Of a DNA stretch of 5,134 bases, positions 1 through 5,134 are shown piece after piece. The notes beneath the pieces were generated by a model that searched no databases, had not been told where the DNA came from, and worked only from the letters and a program-made list of their open reading frames with translations. This stretch comes from Deltaproteobacteria bacterium (lineage in GTDB: Bacteria; UBA10199; DSSB01): assembly GCA_020440745.1 (NCBI GenBank), contig JAGRNM010000120.1:1-5134 (forward strand). Direction: 5' to 3'. A program made the translations under genes and the position numbers. The stretch's first letter is position 1, and the number at the start of each line of letters is the position of its first letter.

Positions 1-729
1 GCCTTAGATTTAAAAGCTGGAGATAAAGTTTTAGAAATAGGTCCAGGCTCAGGTGCGATGACCTTACCTTTGGCAAAACAGGTGGCTAAATTTTTGGTGG
101 TAGAAAAAGACATCCGTTGGGTAAATTTTTTAAGGGAAGAGCTACAAGAGCCTAACATTAAAATCTGTCATGAAGATTTTTTACACTTAGACTTTGGACA
201 AGTTCTAGAATATTTAGGTCAAGACTTTAAGGTCCTCTCTAACTTACCTTATGAAAGCTCGGTGGCAATTTTACTAAAACTTTTAGAACAAGTGCCTCCA
301 GGTACGGTGATGGTTTTGATGTTTCAAAAAGAAGTAGCCATGAGGCTTTTAGCCAAGCCTAGGTCTAAGGATTATGGCAGTTTAAGTGTTTGGGTACAGG
401 TTTTGGCTGATCTAACTTGGATTAGGGAAGTAAGTCCTCAGGCCTTTTATCCCCCTCCTCAAGTAGACAGTGGAGTCTTAAAAATTATTAAAAAGTCCGA
501 TCTCCCCTTGCCTAAAGGGGCTTTGCCTGCTTTAGAACAACTTCTTAGGAGTGCTTTTGGGAAAAGAAGAAAAATGCTTAGGCAAAATTTGCGTGCTTTT
601 TTTAAAGAAAAGTCGGCAGAAGAGATAGAAGCCTTGTTAGAAAAAGTAGGGGCAAGTCCTCAGGCTAGGGCAGAGGAATTGTCCGTAACTCAGTGGGCAC
701 AACTATTAAAAATCAATGAATCCATTTAA
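1..729 (+). CDS. rsmA: 16S rRNA dimethyladenosine methyltransferase RsmA (KsgA), 5'-truncated by the window edge
   Basis: RsmA uses S-adenosylmethionine to dimethylate two adjacent adenines in the 3' terminal hairpin loop of 16S rRNA during late 30S assembly in the cytoplasm. The frame is open from base 1; the first ATG in view (58) lies inside the SAM-binding motif, so it is not the real start. In visible numbering, motif I is EIGPGSG at residues 12-18, the acidic VVEKD end of strand 2 is at 33-37, the HED segment is at 57-59, and the catalytic NLPY is at 81-84. The family signature FYPPPQVDS and a basic C-terminal helix containing FGKRRKMLRQNL follow. About 242 residues are visible against roughly 260-290 for the family, so some 25-30 N-terminal residues, including the usual QNFL motif, are missing. 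The motif IV continuation (NLPYESSVAILL) differs from the usual NLPY-N/Y-I/V-S/T-x-P form but keeps the core. The kinase gene follows after 21 bp. Confidence 0.95.
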   Translation, partial: ALDLKAGDKVLEIGPGSGAMTLPLAKQVAKFLVVEKDIRWVNFLREELQEPNIKICHEDFLHLDFGQVLEYLGQDFKVLSNLPYESSVAILLKLLEQVPPGTVMVLMFQKEVAMRLLAKPRSKDYGSLSVWVQVLADLTWIREVSPQAFYPPPQVDSGVLKIIKKSDLPLPKGALPALEQLLRSAFGKRRKMLRQNLRAFFKEKSAEEIEALLEKVGASPQARAEELSVTQWAQLLKINESI

Positions 730-750
730 ATAATATATTAAAGAGCCAAC

Positions 751-1398
751 ATGATCCCCTTTCGTTACATTGCTATTGAAGGTCCTATTGGAGCAGGCAA
801 GACAACTTTGTCCCATCGTTTGTCCCAAGAGTTTAATGCCAGGCTTGTTTTAGAAGAAGCTGAGGAAAATCCTTTTTTACCTTTGTTTTATGAAAACCAA
901 GAAGCCCACGCTTTTCAAGTACAGGTTTTCTTTTTACTCTCCCGTTATCGTCAACAAAAGTCTATCTTGCAGCAAGATCTTTTTCAGCAAGTTACGGTTA
1001 GTGACTATTTGTTTGCTAAGGATAAAATCTTTGCCGAACTTAATCTAAGTGAAGAAGAATGGGAGCTTTATCAAAATCTCTATAAGCTTTTGGATGCGGC
1101 TTTGCCTAAGCCTGACTTAGTGATTTTTTTACAAGCCAGTCACGAGACTTTGCGTAAACGTATTAAAAAACGTGGTTTGGATTACGAAAAATCCATTTCT
1201 GGCAATTATATTCAGGATCTTTCAGAAGCTTATAATCAATTTTTCTTTCATTACGATGAAGCCCCTGTTTTAACAGTTAATTGCACAGAGATGGATATTT
1301 TAGAGCAAGACTTGGATTATCAATTTTTGCTTAAAGAAATTTTAGCCATGGCTAATAACAAATTAAAAAAACATTATGTGAGTATTAGTTCAAAATAA
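751..1398 (+). CDS. Deoxynucleoside kinase (dNK family, deoxyadenosine/deoxyguanosine kinase-like)
   Basis: This cytoplasmic salvage enzyme probably transfers a phosphate from ATP (or another NTP) to the 5'-hydroxyl of a deoxynucleoside. The 215-residue length is typical of bacterial dNKs. The P-loop GPIGAGKT is at residues 11-18. The EEAEENPFL segment at 35-43 supplies the acidic catalytic residue and the substrate-side loop. SDYLFAKDKIFA at 84-95 occupies the place of the DRS/DRH motif. The arginine-rich lid runs from R137 through R141 to E146 (RIKKRGLDYE). The central DLVIFLQAS strand at 122-130 is characteristic. The exact substrate (dA, dG, dC or dT) cannot be read from the sequence. A fused HPPK (FolK) domain, which I recall in some relatives, is absent. 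The start ATG is the only one after an in-frame stop at 739-741 and has a weak AAAGAG ribosome-binding site five bases upstream. It sits 21 bp after rsmA and is probably cotranscribed. Confidence 0.9.
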   Translation: MIPFRYIAIEGPIGAGKTTLSHRLSQEFNARLVLEEAEENPFLPLFYENQEAHAFQVQVFFLLSRYRQQKSILQQDLFQQVTVSDYLFAKDKIFAELNLSEEEWELYQNLYKLLDAALPKPDLVIFLQASHETLRKRIKKRGLDYEKSISGNYIQDLSEAYNQFFFHYDEAPVLTVNCTEMDILEQDLDYQFLLKEILAMANNKLKKHYVSISSK

Positions 1399-1433
1399 TT
1401 TTTTAAATATTATTAATGAATTAATAAAAAAAT
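1399..1433. promoter_or_regulatory. Almost pure A/T leader of panB with short inverted repeat
   Basis: This 35-bp gap contains a single G/C pair (G1418). It holds an 8-bp inverted repeat, TTATTAAT at 1410-1417 and ATTAATAA at 1420-1427, which can form only a weak A-U hairpin. A TATTAT at 1408-1413 resembles a -10 element, but no good -35 lies 16-18 bp upstream. No Shine-Dalgarno sequence precedes the panB ATG. It could be a promoter, an unstructured translation-enhancing leader, or simply AT-rich spacer; the sequence does not decide. Confidence 0.3.
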
Positions 1434-2225
1434 ATGAAGATGACGGTTCCCAAAATTAAAGCCCAAAAAGGTAAAAAACCTATCACCATGCTTACAGCTT
1501 ATAGTTATACAGTAGCAAAGGTTTTGGACGAAGCTGGGATAGAAGTGCTTTTGGTGGGAGATAGTTTGGGGATGGTCTTTCAGGGCAAGGAAAACACTTT
1601 AGAAGTCAGCTTAGAAGAAATCATTTACCACTGTCAATGTGTGCATCGTGGTAGAAAGCGTGCCCATCTGGTGGGAGATTTGCCTTTTATGTCTTATCAG
1701 GTTTCAGTGGAAGAAGCTCTTAGAAATGCAGGCCGTCTTTTAAAAGAAGGAGCCGTGGATGGAGTGAAATTAGAGGGAGGCGAGGAAATGGCTGAGACAG
1801 TGTTTAAGCTTACCGAACGAGGGATTCCCGTCATGGGTCATGTGGGTTTGCAACCTCAAAGGGTAAAAATGATGGGTGGTTATAAAATTCAGGGTAAGGG
1901 GGGGAAAGCCGCTAGGCAAGTTCTTAAAGATGCTTCTGCCATTGCTCAAGCAGGGGCTTATAGTTTGGTTTTAGAAGGTATACCAGCAAGCTTAGCTAAG
2001 GAAATTACCCAATCTATTGACATACCCACTGTGGGTATTGGTTCTGGCCCTGACTGCGATGGACAGGTTTTAGTCATTGATGATCTTTTGGGGCTTAATA
2101 CGGATTTTATACCTAAATTTGTTAAAACTTATGCCAACTTGGCAGAAGTGATTAAAAAAGCAGTGGGCACTTATTGCGAAGAGGTAGAAAAAAGAAAATT
2201 TCCCGCCAAAGAGCATAGTTTTTAA
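1434..2225 (+). CDS. panB: 3-methyl-2-oxobutanoate hydroxymethyltransferase PanB
   Basis: PanB adds a one-carbon unit from 5,10-methylene-tetrahydrofolate to 2-oxoisovalerate to make ketopantoate, the first committed step of pantothenate synthesis. The protein is 263 residues, close to the E. coli enzyme (264), and key residues fall at nearly matching positions: metal ligands D43 (in VGDSLGMV) and D82 (in VGDLPFMSY), K112 and E114 (VKLEGG), H136 (GHVGLQPQ), and the catalytic base E181 (LVLEGIP). The GIGSGPDCDGQVLV segment near 201-214 is the usual C-terminal signature. The next residues read IDDLLGL where many PanBs have HD-x-LG, so the common His is Asp here. The start is chosen because an in-frame stop lies at 1425 and the numbering matches the family; the ATG at 1440 is a possible alternative start. 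There is no clear ribosome-binding site. panC follows after 85 bp. Confidence 0.97.
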   Translation: MKMTVPKIKAQKGKKPITMLTAYSYTVAKVLDEAGIEVLLVGDSLGMVFQGKENTLEVSLEEIIYHCQCVHRGRKRAHLVGDLPFMSYQVSVEEALRNAGRLLKEGAVDGVKLEGGEEMAETVFKLTERGIPVMGHVGLQPQRVKMMGGYKIQGKGGKAARQVLKDASAIAQAGAYSLVLEGIPASLAKEITQSIDIPTVGIGSGPDCDGQVLVIDDLLGLNTDFIPKFVKTYANLAEVIKKAVGTYCEEVEKRKFPAKEHSF

Positions 2226-2310
2226 AAAACTTAATTTAGTAAAAAATTTTTATTCTTTATTTAAGATTAAACTTAACTCTTAAGGTAACCAAGTTAAGGT
2301 ATAAATTTTC
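2226..2310. promoter_or_regulatory. panB-panC intergenic leader rich in CTTAA/TTAAG repeats
   Basis: This is the longest gap inside the rightward gene run (85 bp). It holds five CTTAA/TTAAG elements. CTTAACT at 2272-2278 and AGTTAAG at 2292-2298 form an exact 7-bp inverted repeat with a 13-nt centre. That centre contains CTTAAG (2279-2284) and GGTAACC (2284-2290). TTAAGGTA occurs twice, at 2280-2287 and 2294-2301. A competing 5-bp inverted repeat (2261-2265 with 2272-2276) shares an arm with the first. AAGG at 2297-2300 can serve as the panC ribosome-binding site, 10 nt before the ATG, and would be partly buried in the larger stem. No intrinsic terminator is visible: TAAAAAATTTTTA at 2240-2252 has no GC stem. 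A regulatory role is inference only. Confidence 0.35.
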
Positions 2311-3153
2311 ATGAAAATCATTGAATCTTCCCAAAACATGCAAAGTCTGGCCCTTGAGCTAAAAAGTCTTAAGCAGAAGCTTATTTTGGTTCCCACCATG
2401 GGAGCTTTGCATGAAGGTCATTTAGCCCTTGTGGATCAAGCAAAGCAATTAGGTGATAAGGTAGTTTTAAGTGTCTTTGTTAATCCTACTCAATTTGGAG
2501 CAGGAGAAGACTTTGAAAAATACCCTCGTCCTTTAGAAAAAGACCAAGAGTTAGCCCAAGCGAGGGGAGTGGATTATTTTTTTGTTCCCAAAGCTTCTGA
2601 GGTTTATCCTGCAGGGGATCAGACCGTGGTCATGGTTACTGAACTTAGTCGTGGTCTTTGTGGGGCTTTTCGTCCAGGTCATTTCCGCGGGGTGGCTACA
2701 GTGGTGACTAAGCTTTTTTTAATTTGCCAGCCTCATGCTGCTGTTTTTGGCGAAAAAGACTATCAGCAATTACAGGTCATCAAGCGCTTGGCCCAAGACT
2801 TACATTTTCCTATTAAAATTATTGGAGTGCCCACTTTAAGGGAGAAGGACGGTTTAGCTTTGAGTAGCCGCAATGCTTATTTAAATACTTTGCAACGTCA
2901 GATTGCTTTAAAACTTCCTCAAAGTTTACAGTGGGCGGTGCGGGCTGTTCAACAAGGTGAACAAGAGTCTAGGGTCATCAAAGAAAAAATAATACAAGAT
3001 TTACAAGATCCACAAATCAAGATTGATTATATAGAAGTAGTCGATTCTGAAACCCTAGAGCCTTTGCCAAAAATTAAAGCACAAGCCAGACTCTTGGCGG
3101 CTATTCGGGTTGGAGAGACCCGTTTGATCGATAATTTGCCTTTAAAGCTTTAG
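2311..3153 (+). CDS. panC: Pantothenate synthetase PanC (pantoate--beta-alanine ligase)
   Basis: PanC activates pantoate with ATP to pantoyl-adenylate and then joins it to beta-alanine, giving pantothenate, AMP and pyrophosphate in the cytoplasm. At 280 residues it has the family's usual length. The nucleotidyltransferase motifs are intact: PTMGALHEGH at 28-37 with the HxGH-type His34/His37, VFVNPTQF at 55-62 with the pantoate-contacting Q61, the loop and helix RPGHFRGVATVV at 121-132, FGEKDYQQ at 146-153, and the KMSKS-equivalent ALSSRN at 183-188. The smaller C-terminal domain (about 190-280) ends in the typical AAIRVGETRLIDN pattern. The ATG follows an in-frame stop at 2302-2304. It follows panB, so two pantothenate steps are coded together; no panD or ketopantoate reductase gene is in the window. 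The amidohydrolase-like gene starts 44 bp downstream. Confidence 0.98.
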   Translation: MKIIESSQNMQSLALELKSLKQKLILVPTMGALHEGHLALVDQAKQLGDKVVLSVFVNPTQFGAGEDFEKYPRPLEKDQELAQARGVDYFFVPKASEVYPAGDQTVVMVTELSRGLCGAFRPGHFRGVATVVTKLFLICQPHAAVFGEKDYQQLQVIKRLAQDLHFPIKIIGVPTLREKDGLALSSRNAYLNTLQRQIALKLPQSLQWAVRAVQQGEQESRVIKEKIIQDLQDPQIKIDYIEVVDSETLEPLPKIKAQARLLAAIRVGETRLIDNLPLKL

Positions 3154-3197
3154 AAAAAACACTGGAGAATCCTACTGGTCCTAGTTAATAGAAGTTT

Positions 3198-4475
3198 ATG
3201 AAACTTTATCAAGTTGCCTGCTTATTTAATTCTGATAAAAGTCAATTTGCTCCCGGCGCTTTAGTGGTGGAGGAGGGAAAAATCTTAGCTCTTGGTGATT
3301 TAGAAGCCATGAAGCAGGATTATTCCCAAGCTGAGGTGGTGGACTACTCTAACAGTGCCCTTTTGCCTGGGATTGTTGATGCTCATACCGATCTTTCTTT
3401 GAGTTTAAAAGACTTCTCTAAAACTAAATTTCAGGAAGCTTATCACGGTGATTATCGTTTTATTCCCTGGGTAGTAGAGATTTCCCGTTATAAAGCTAAG
3501 CTTGAAGTAACCCATCAGCGTCAGGCTGTGAGTTTAGGTTTAGAGCAAGCTCAAGATTTAGGTGTGACCACTTTGGGTGATGTTTGTCGTTATCCAGTGG
3601 CCATTTCTCAATACGAAAATTCTCCGCTTAATATAGTGGCCTTAGCAGAAGTAGAAAATATCCAAAGACCTCAAGCTCAAGAGGACTTTGAACAAGCTTT
3701 AGCCTTGGCAGATGAAGTAGAATCCAAGGCCCATCCTCGCCTTCATCCTGGATTGGCTCCTTTTAGTGCTTATACTTTAAGTAAGCACTTGCTTAAACTC
3801 TTAGCAGATCATGCTTTTCATCAACAGTGGCCTTTTCATTTGCAGGCTTCTTTAAGTTTTGCTGAGTTGGAGTTTTTTTATGACTCGATGGGAGAAATTC
3901 CCGCCATACTTTTTAAAGAAGCAGGTTGGTCGGATAAGATTCCACCTCCTCACCGCATGACACCCTTGGCTTTTTTAAAAGAAATTGGTTTTTTGCAAAA
4001 AGGCCCTAGTCTTATTGGCGCTTTGCATTTGGGTCCCAGTGATCAAGAAATTTTAGAAAGTTTGAAGCTTTTAAGGATTTTTTCTCCCCAAGCTTTTATT
4101 AATTTAAACCTGGCCCAACTAGACTGGCCAAAACTTTATCAAGAAAAAGCTCCCTGGGCCTGGGCTTCCTTGGGTAGGGCTTGGGGAGGCAATACCAATC
4201 CCTGGCAAGAAATGGCCTCCATTTTACAAGTTTTTCCCGATGAAGAAAAAGAAGCTGTAGCTTGGTGGTTGCTTGAGTCTTTTACGCTTCAAGGGGCTAG
4301 GGCCTTAGCTTTAGACCAACAGTTAGGACTTTTAAAAAAATCTTATTCAGCGGACTTTGTCTTGTTGCCAGCTCCCACTAAAGGAACTTTATCCTCTTTA
4401 ATTCAAGAGCAAAAACCTCTTCAGGCCGTCTATGTGGGAGGAGAAAAAGTTTTTAGAAAAAGTCAGGACAATTAA
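3198..4475 (+). CDS. Amidohydrolase-fold protein, SAH/aminofutalosine deaminase-like, probably catalytically inactive
   Basis: The 425-residue protein has the layout of the SsnA/TrzN/MqnX-type amidohydrolases. An N-terminal beta-sandwich segment leads into ALLPGIVDAHTD (54-65), then a TIM-barrel body with DLGVTTLGDV (120-129), GLAPFSAYT (185-193), PFHLQAS (212-218) and LIGALHLGP (272-280), and a C-terminal stretch GARALALDQQLGLLKK...SADFVLL (366-390). Almost every functional residue is changed. HxH is H63-T-D65; the His of PHxxY is F189; the Glu of HLAES is A217; the third metal-ligand His aligns with G274; and the LGTDS Asp aligns with R327/A328. CPRSN is replaced by INLNL (301-305). Only H63 and H214 of the expected metal site remain. 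The frame is intact and resembles its neighbours in composition, so decay seems less likely than a maintained non-enzymatic role. An in-frame stop at 3189 fixes the start; AGAAG (3190-3194) is a close ribosome-binding site. The role is unknown; proximity to panC hints at cotranscription only. Confidence 0.75.
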   Translation: MKLYQVACLFNSDKSQFAPGALVVEEGKILALGDLEAMKQDYSQAEVVDYSNSALLPGIVDAHTDLSLSLKDFSKTKFQEAYHGDYRFIPWVVEISRYKAKLEVTHQRQAVSLGLEQAQDLGVTTLGDVCRYPVAISQYENSPLNIVALAEVENIQRPQAQEDFEQALALADEVESKAHPRLHPGLAPFSAYTLSKHLLKLLADHAFHQQWPFHLQASLSFAELEFFYDSMGEIPAILFKEAGWSDKIPPPHRMTPLAFLKEIGFLQKGPSLIGALHLGPSDQEILESLKLLRIFSPQAFINLNLAQLDWPKLYQEKAPWAWASLGRAWGGNTNPWQEMASILQVFPDEEKEAVAWWLLESFTLQGARALALDQQLGLLKKSYSADFVLLPAPTKGTLSSLIQEQKPLQAVYVGGEKVFRKSQDN

Positions 4476-4744
4476 TAAGCTCTTCTTACGGCTTCTTCTT
4501 CATAATATTGGCGATAGAGGGTGGACCACTCGTCCGATCCCTCAGCGATTTTTCGGCTAAGAGACTGAATCTTTTGTCTAACTTTTTGATCGATCTCTTG
4601 ATCCACATGGACAAACTTGGCGATGGCCTGTTTGATACCTAATAAGGCCTTGTCTTCGTTAGGATAATCGGCCAAGTCATCGTTATAGAGTTTGTCCCAG
4701 ATCAGGTGGGACAGATGGCTAATGCGGTCTTCACTTAATTTCAC
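4472..4744 (-). CDS. DUF507 family protein (downstream paralog)
   Basis: This 90-residue, highly charged, mostly helical protein has the DUF507 (PF04368) hallmarks: the opening MKLSEDRISHLSHLIWDKL, a middle segment EDKALLGIKQAIAKF, and a charged tail with a KIAEGSDEW turn. No molecular function is established for the family. There is no signal peptide or membrane segment, so it is probably cytoplasmic. It starts with GTG, and that start overlaps the stop of the preceding DUF507 gene as GTGA, which points to translational coupling. AGAAAGG (4760 to 4754 on the minus strand) is a good ribosome-binding site nine bases before the start. Its TAA stop overlaps the stop of the convergent amidohydrolase-like gene by four bases. 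The protein aligns with its upstream neighbour along most of its length, so the two are paralogs. Confidence 0.85.
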   Translation of the reverse strand: MKLSEDRISHLSHLIWDKLYNDDLADYPNEDKALLGIKQAIAKFVHVDQEIDQKVRQKIQSLSRKIAEGSDEWSTLYRQYYEEEAVRRAY

Positions 4745-5022
4745 AGGACAAAACCTTTCTTTTTGGCTAGTTCTTTTTTTATTTTTAAAAAAAGCTCACT
4801 AGCGTTAAGGCCCCCTTGCTCAATTTGGGTGCTGTATTGGGCCATGACTTGTTCAACTTCTTCATTAAGCTTAGCTTCTGCTTGGTAGTTTTTTTCGATG
4901 ACGGACTGGATGGTATGAAGAATTTTTTCCTCCGGCACTTTAAATTGGGCAAGCTCAAGTTTTTTAACTTGGCTTAAGATTATTTGGCTTAAGTGGGGAA
5001 TTTGTTCTTTGCGTAGATTCAT
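4741..5022 (-). CDS. DUF507 family protein (upstream paralog), start reassigned to ATG at 5022
   Basis: This 93-residue DUF507 (PF04368) protein begins MNLRKEQIPHLSQII, which lines up with the MKLSEDRISHLSHLI opening of the adjacent paralog, shares the later E-x-K-I/A-L-x-x-I-x-x-x-I-x-K pattern, and ends with a lysine-rich KKELAKKKGFVL. A longer reading from a TTG at 5052 would add ten residues that do not fit this alignment, so the ATG at 5022 is preferred. Neither start has a recognisable Shine-Dalgarno sequence. The protein is rich in Glu, Lys and Gln, predicted helical, with no export signal. It is the first gene of a two-gene leftward operon, and its TGA overlaps the next gene's GTG. 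Its biochemical role is unknown. Confidence 0.83.
   Translation of the reverse strand: MNLRKEQIPHLSQIILSQVKKLELAQFKVPEEKILHTIQSVIEKNYQAEAKLNEEVEQVMAQYSTQIEQGGLNASELFLKIKKELAKKKGFVL
4754..4760 (-). promoter_or_regulatory. Ribosome-binding site of the downstream DUF507 gene
   Basis: AGAAAGG on the minus strand lies nine bases before the GTG at 4744-4742. It sits inside the coding end of the preceding gene and supports both the GTG start choice and coupled translation. Confidence 0.55.
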
Positions 5023-5064
5023 GGCCAGAGTGTAAGGGATAAACTTTAACAAGGAAAGTAATTA
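5023..5064. promoter_or_regulatory. Divergent intergenic region, 42 bp
   Basis: This short gap separates the leftward DUF507 start from the rightward gene at 5065, so at least one promoter would be expected here or just inside the flanking genes. I could not find a convincing -35/-10 pair on either strand. GATAAACT at 5038-5045 is a weak -10-like element for the rightward gene. Confidence 0.25.
5051..5056 (+). promoter_or_regulatory. Ribosome-binding site of the right-edge gene
   Basis: AAGGAA lies eight bases before the ATG at 5065. It is one of the better Shine-Dalgarno matches in the window and supports that ATG as a real start. Confidence 0.6.
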
Positions 5065-5134
5065 ATGCAGCAAAAACTTCGTATTCTCTCTTTAGAAAGC
5101 CGGATGGCCGAACCTGTTCGGCGTAAGATTGAAT
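5065..5134 (+). CDS. N-terminus of an unidentified protein, cut by the window edge (possibly HemD-like)
   Basis: Twenty-three codons are visible, reading MQQKLRILSLESRMAEPVRR followed by KIE, after a good ribosome-binding site. The opening strand ILSLESR followed by an A-E-rich helix start resembles the N-terminus of some uroporphyrinogen-III synthases (HemD), whose first domain begins with a similar strand and R/E-rich helix. That is pattern memory on a very short piece and could be wrong. The gene is divergent from the DUF507 pair with a 42-bp gap. The reading frame stays open to the edge. Confidence 0.55.
   Translation, partial: MQQKLRILSLESRMAEPVRRKIE

Noticed and set aside
432..665. A 12-bp repeat AAGTCCTCAGGC at 432-443 and 654-665 in rsmA
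   Set aside because: Both copies encode S-P-Q-A in the same frame in a coding region; two short copies far apart are best explained by chance and codon bias.
58..729. Treating rsmA as starting at the ATG at 58
   Set aside because: The frame is open back to base 1 and encodes the upstream part of SAM motif I (KVLEIGPGSG); the ATG lies inside the motif, so the gene is simply cut by the window edge.
2240..2252. TAAAAAATTTTTA as an intrinsic terminator after panB
   Set aside because: It is an A/T palindrome with no GC stem or loop and would not form a stable terminator hairpin.
2300..2306. TATAAAT just before panC as a -10 promoter element
   Set aside because: It lies four bases before the ATG, which would require a leaderless transcript, and no -35 is seen at the right distance.
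3154..3197. A hairpin or riboswitch in the panC-amidohydrolase gap
   Set aside because: The 44 bp hold only short direct repeats (ACTGG at 3161-3165 and 3174-3178) and no consistent stem.
3198..4475. Calling the amidohydrolase-like gene a functional aminofutalosine or SAH deaminase
   Set aside because: The metal-binding and catalytic residues that define those activities are mostly missing.
1..5134. A defence system, prophage, insertion sequence or CRISPR array
   Set aside because: No transposase, integrase, nuclease or toxin-like genes, no repeat arrays and no composition break were seen; the genes are housekeeping types.

Overview
The window looks like an ordinary chromosomal segment from a low-GC, Gram-negative-type bacterium. 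The gene mix (PanB/PanC, a bacterial deoxynucleoside kinase of the short 'DY..F.KDKIFA' type, and two tandem DUF507 genes) is most like a sulfate-reducing Desulfovibrionota or deltaproteobacterial lineage, for example the low-GC thermophilic relatives of Desulfovibrio. That placement is inferred from protein character only and no search was run. Coding density is very high and the gaps are AT-rich. There are no mobile elements, CRISPR arrays, tRNAs or rRNAs.

Layout. Five genes read rightwards from 1 to 4475: the 3' part of rsmA (16S rRNA dimethyladenosine methyltransferase, start off the left edge), a deoxynucleoside kinase, panB, panC, and a 425-residue amidohydrolase-fold protein. Gaps between them are 21, 35, 85 and 44 bp, which fits one operon or two overlapping units, with the panB-panC gap the widest. 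Two short genes read leftwards (5022 to 4472). They are tandem DUF507 paralogs joined by a 4-nt GTGA stop/start overlap. The right edge holds the first 23 codons of a divergent rightward gene with a good ribosome-binding site.

How the genes fit together. PanB and PanC carry out the first committed step and the final condensation of pantothenate (coenzyme A precursor) synthesis. The ketopantoate reductase and the beta-alanine source (PanD) are not here. RsmA (ribosome maturation) and the kinase (dNTP salvage) are housekeeping functions sharing the strand. The most notable item is the gene after panC. It keeps the scaffold of SAH/aminofutalosine deaminase-like amidohydrolases but appears to have lost nearly every metal-binding and catalytic residue while staying a full-length open frame, so it may be a conserved pseudoenzyme. 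It also meets the DUF507 operon tail to tail, the two stop codons sharing a palindromic TTAA. No clearly novel multi-gene system is visible.
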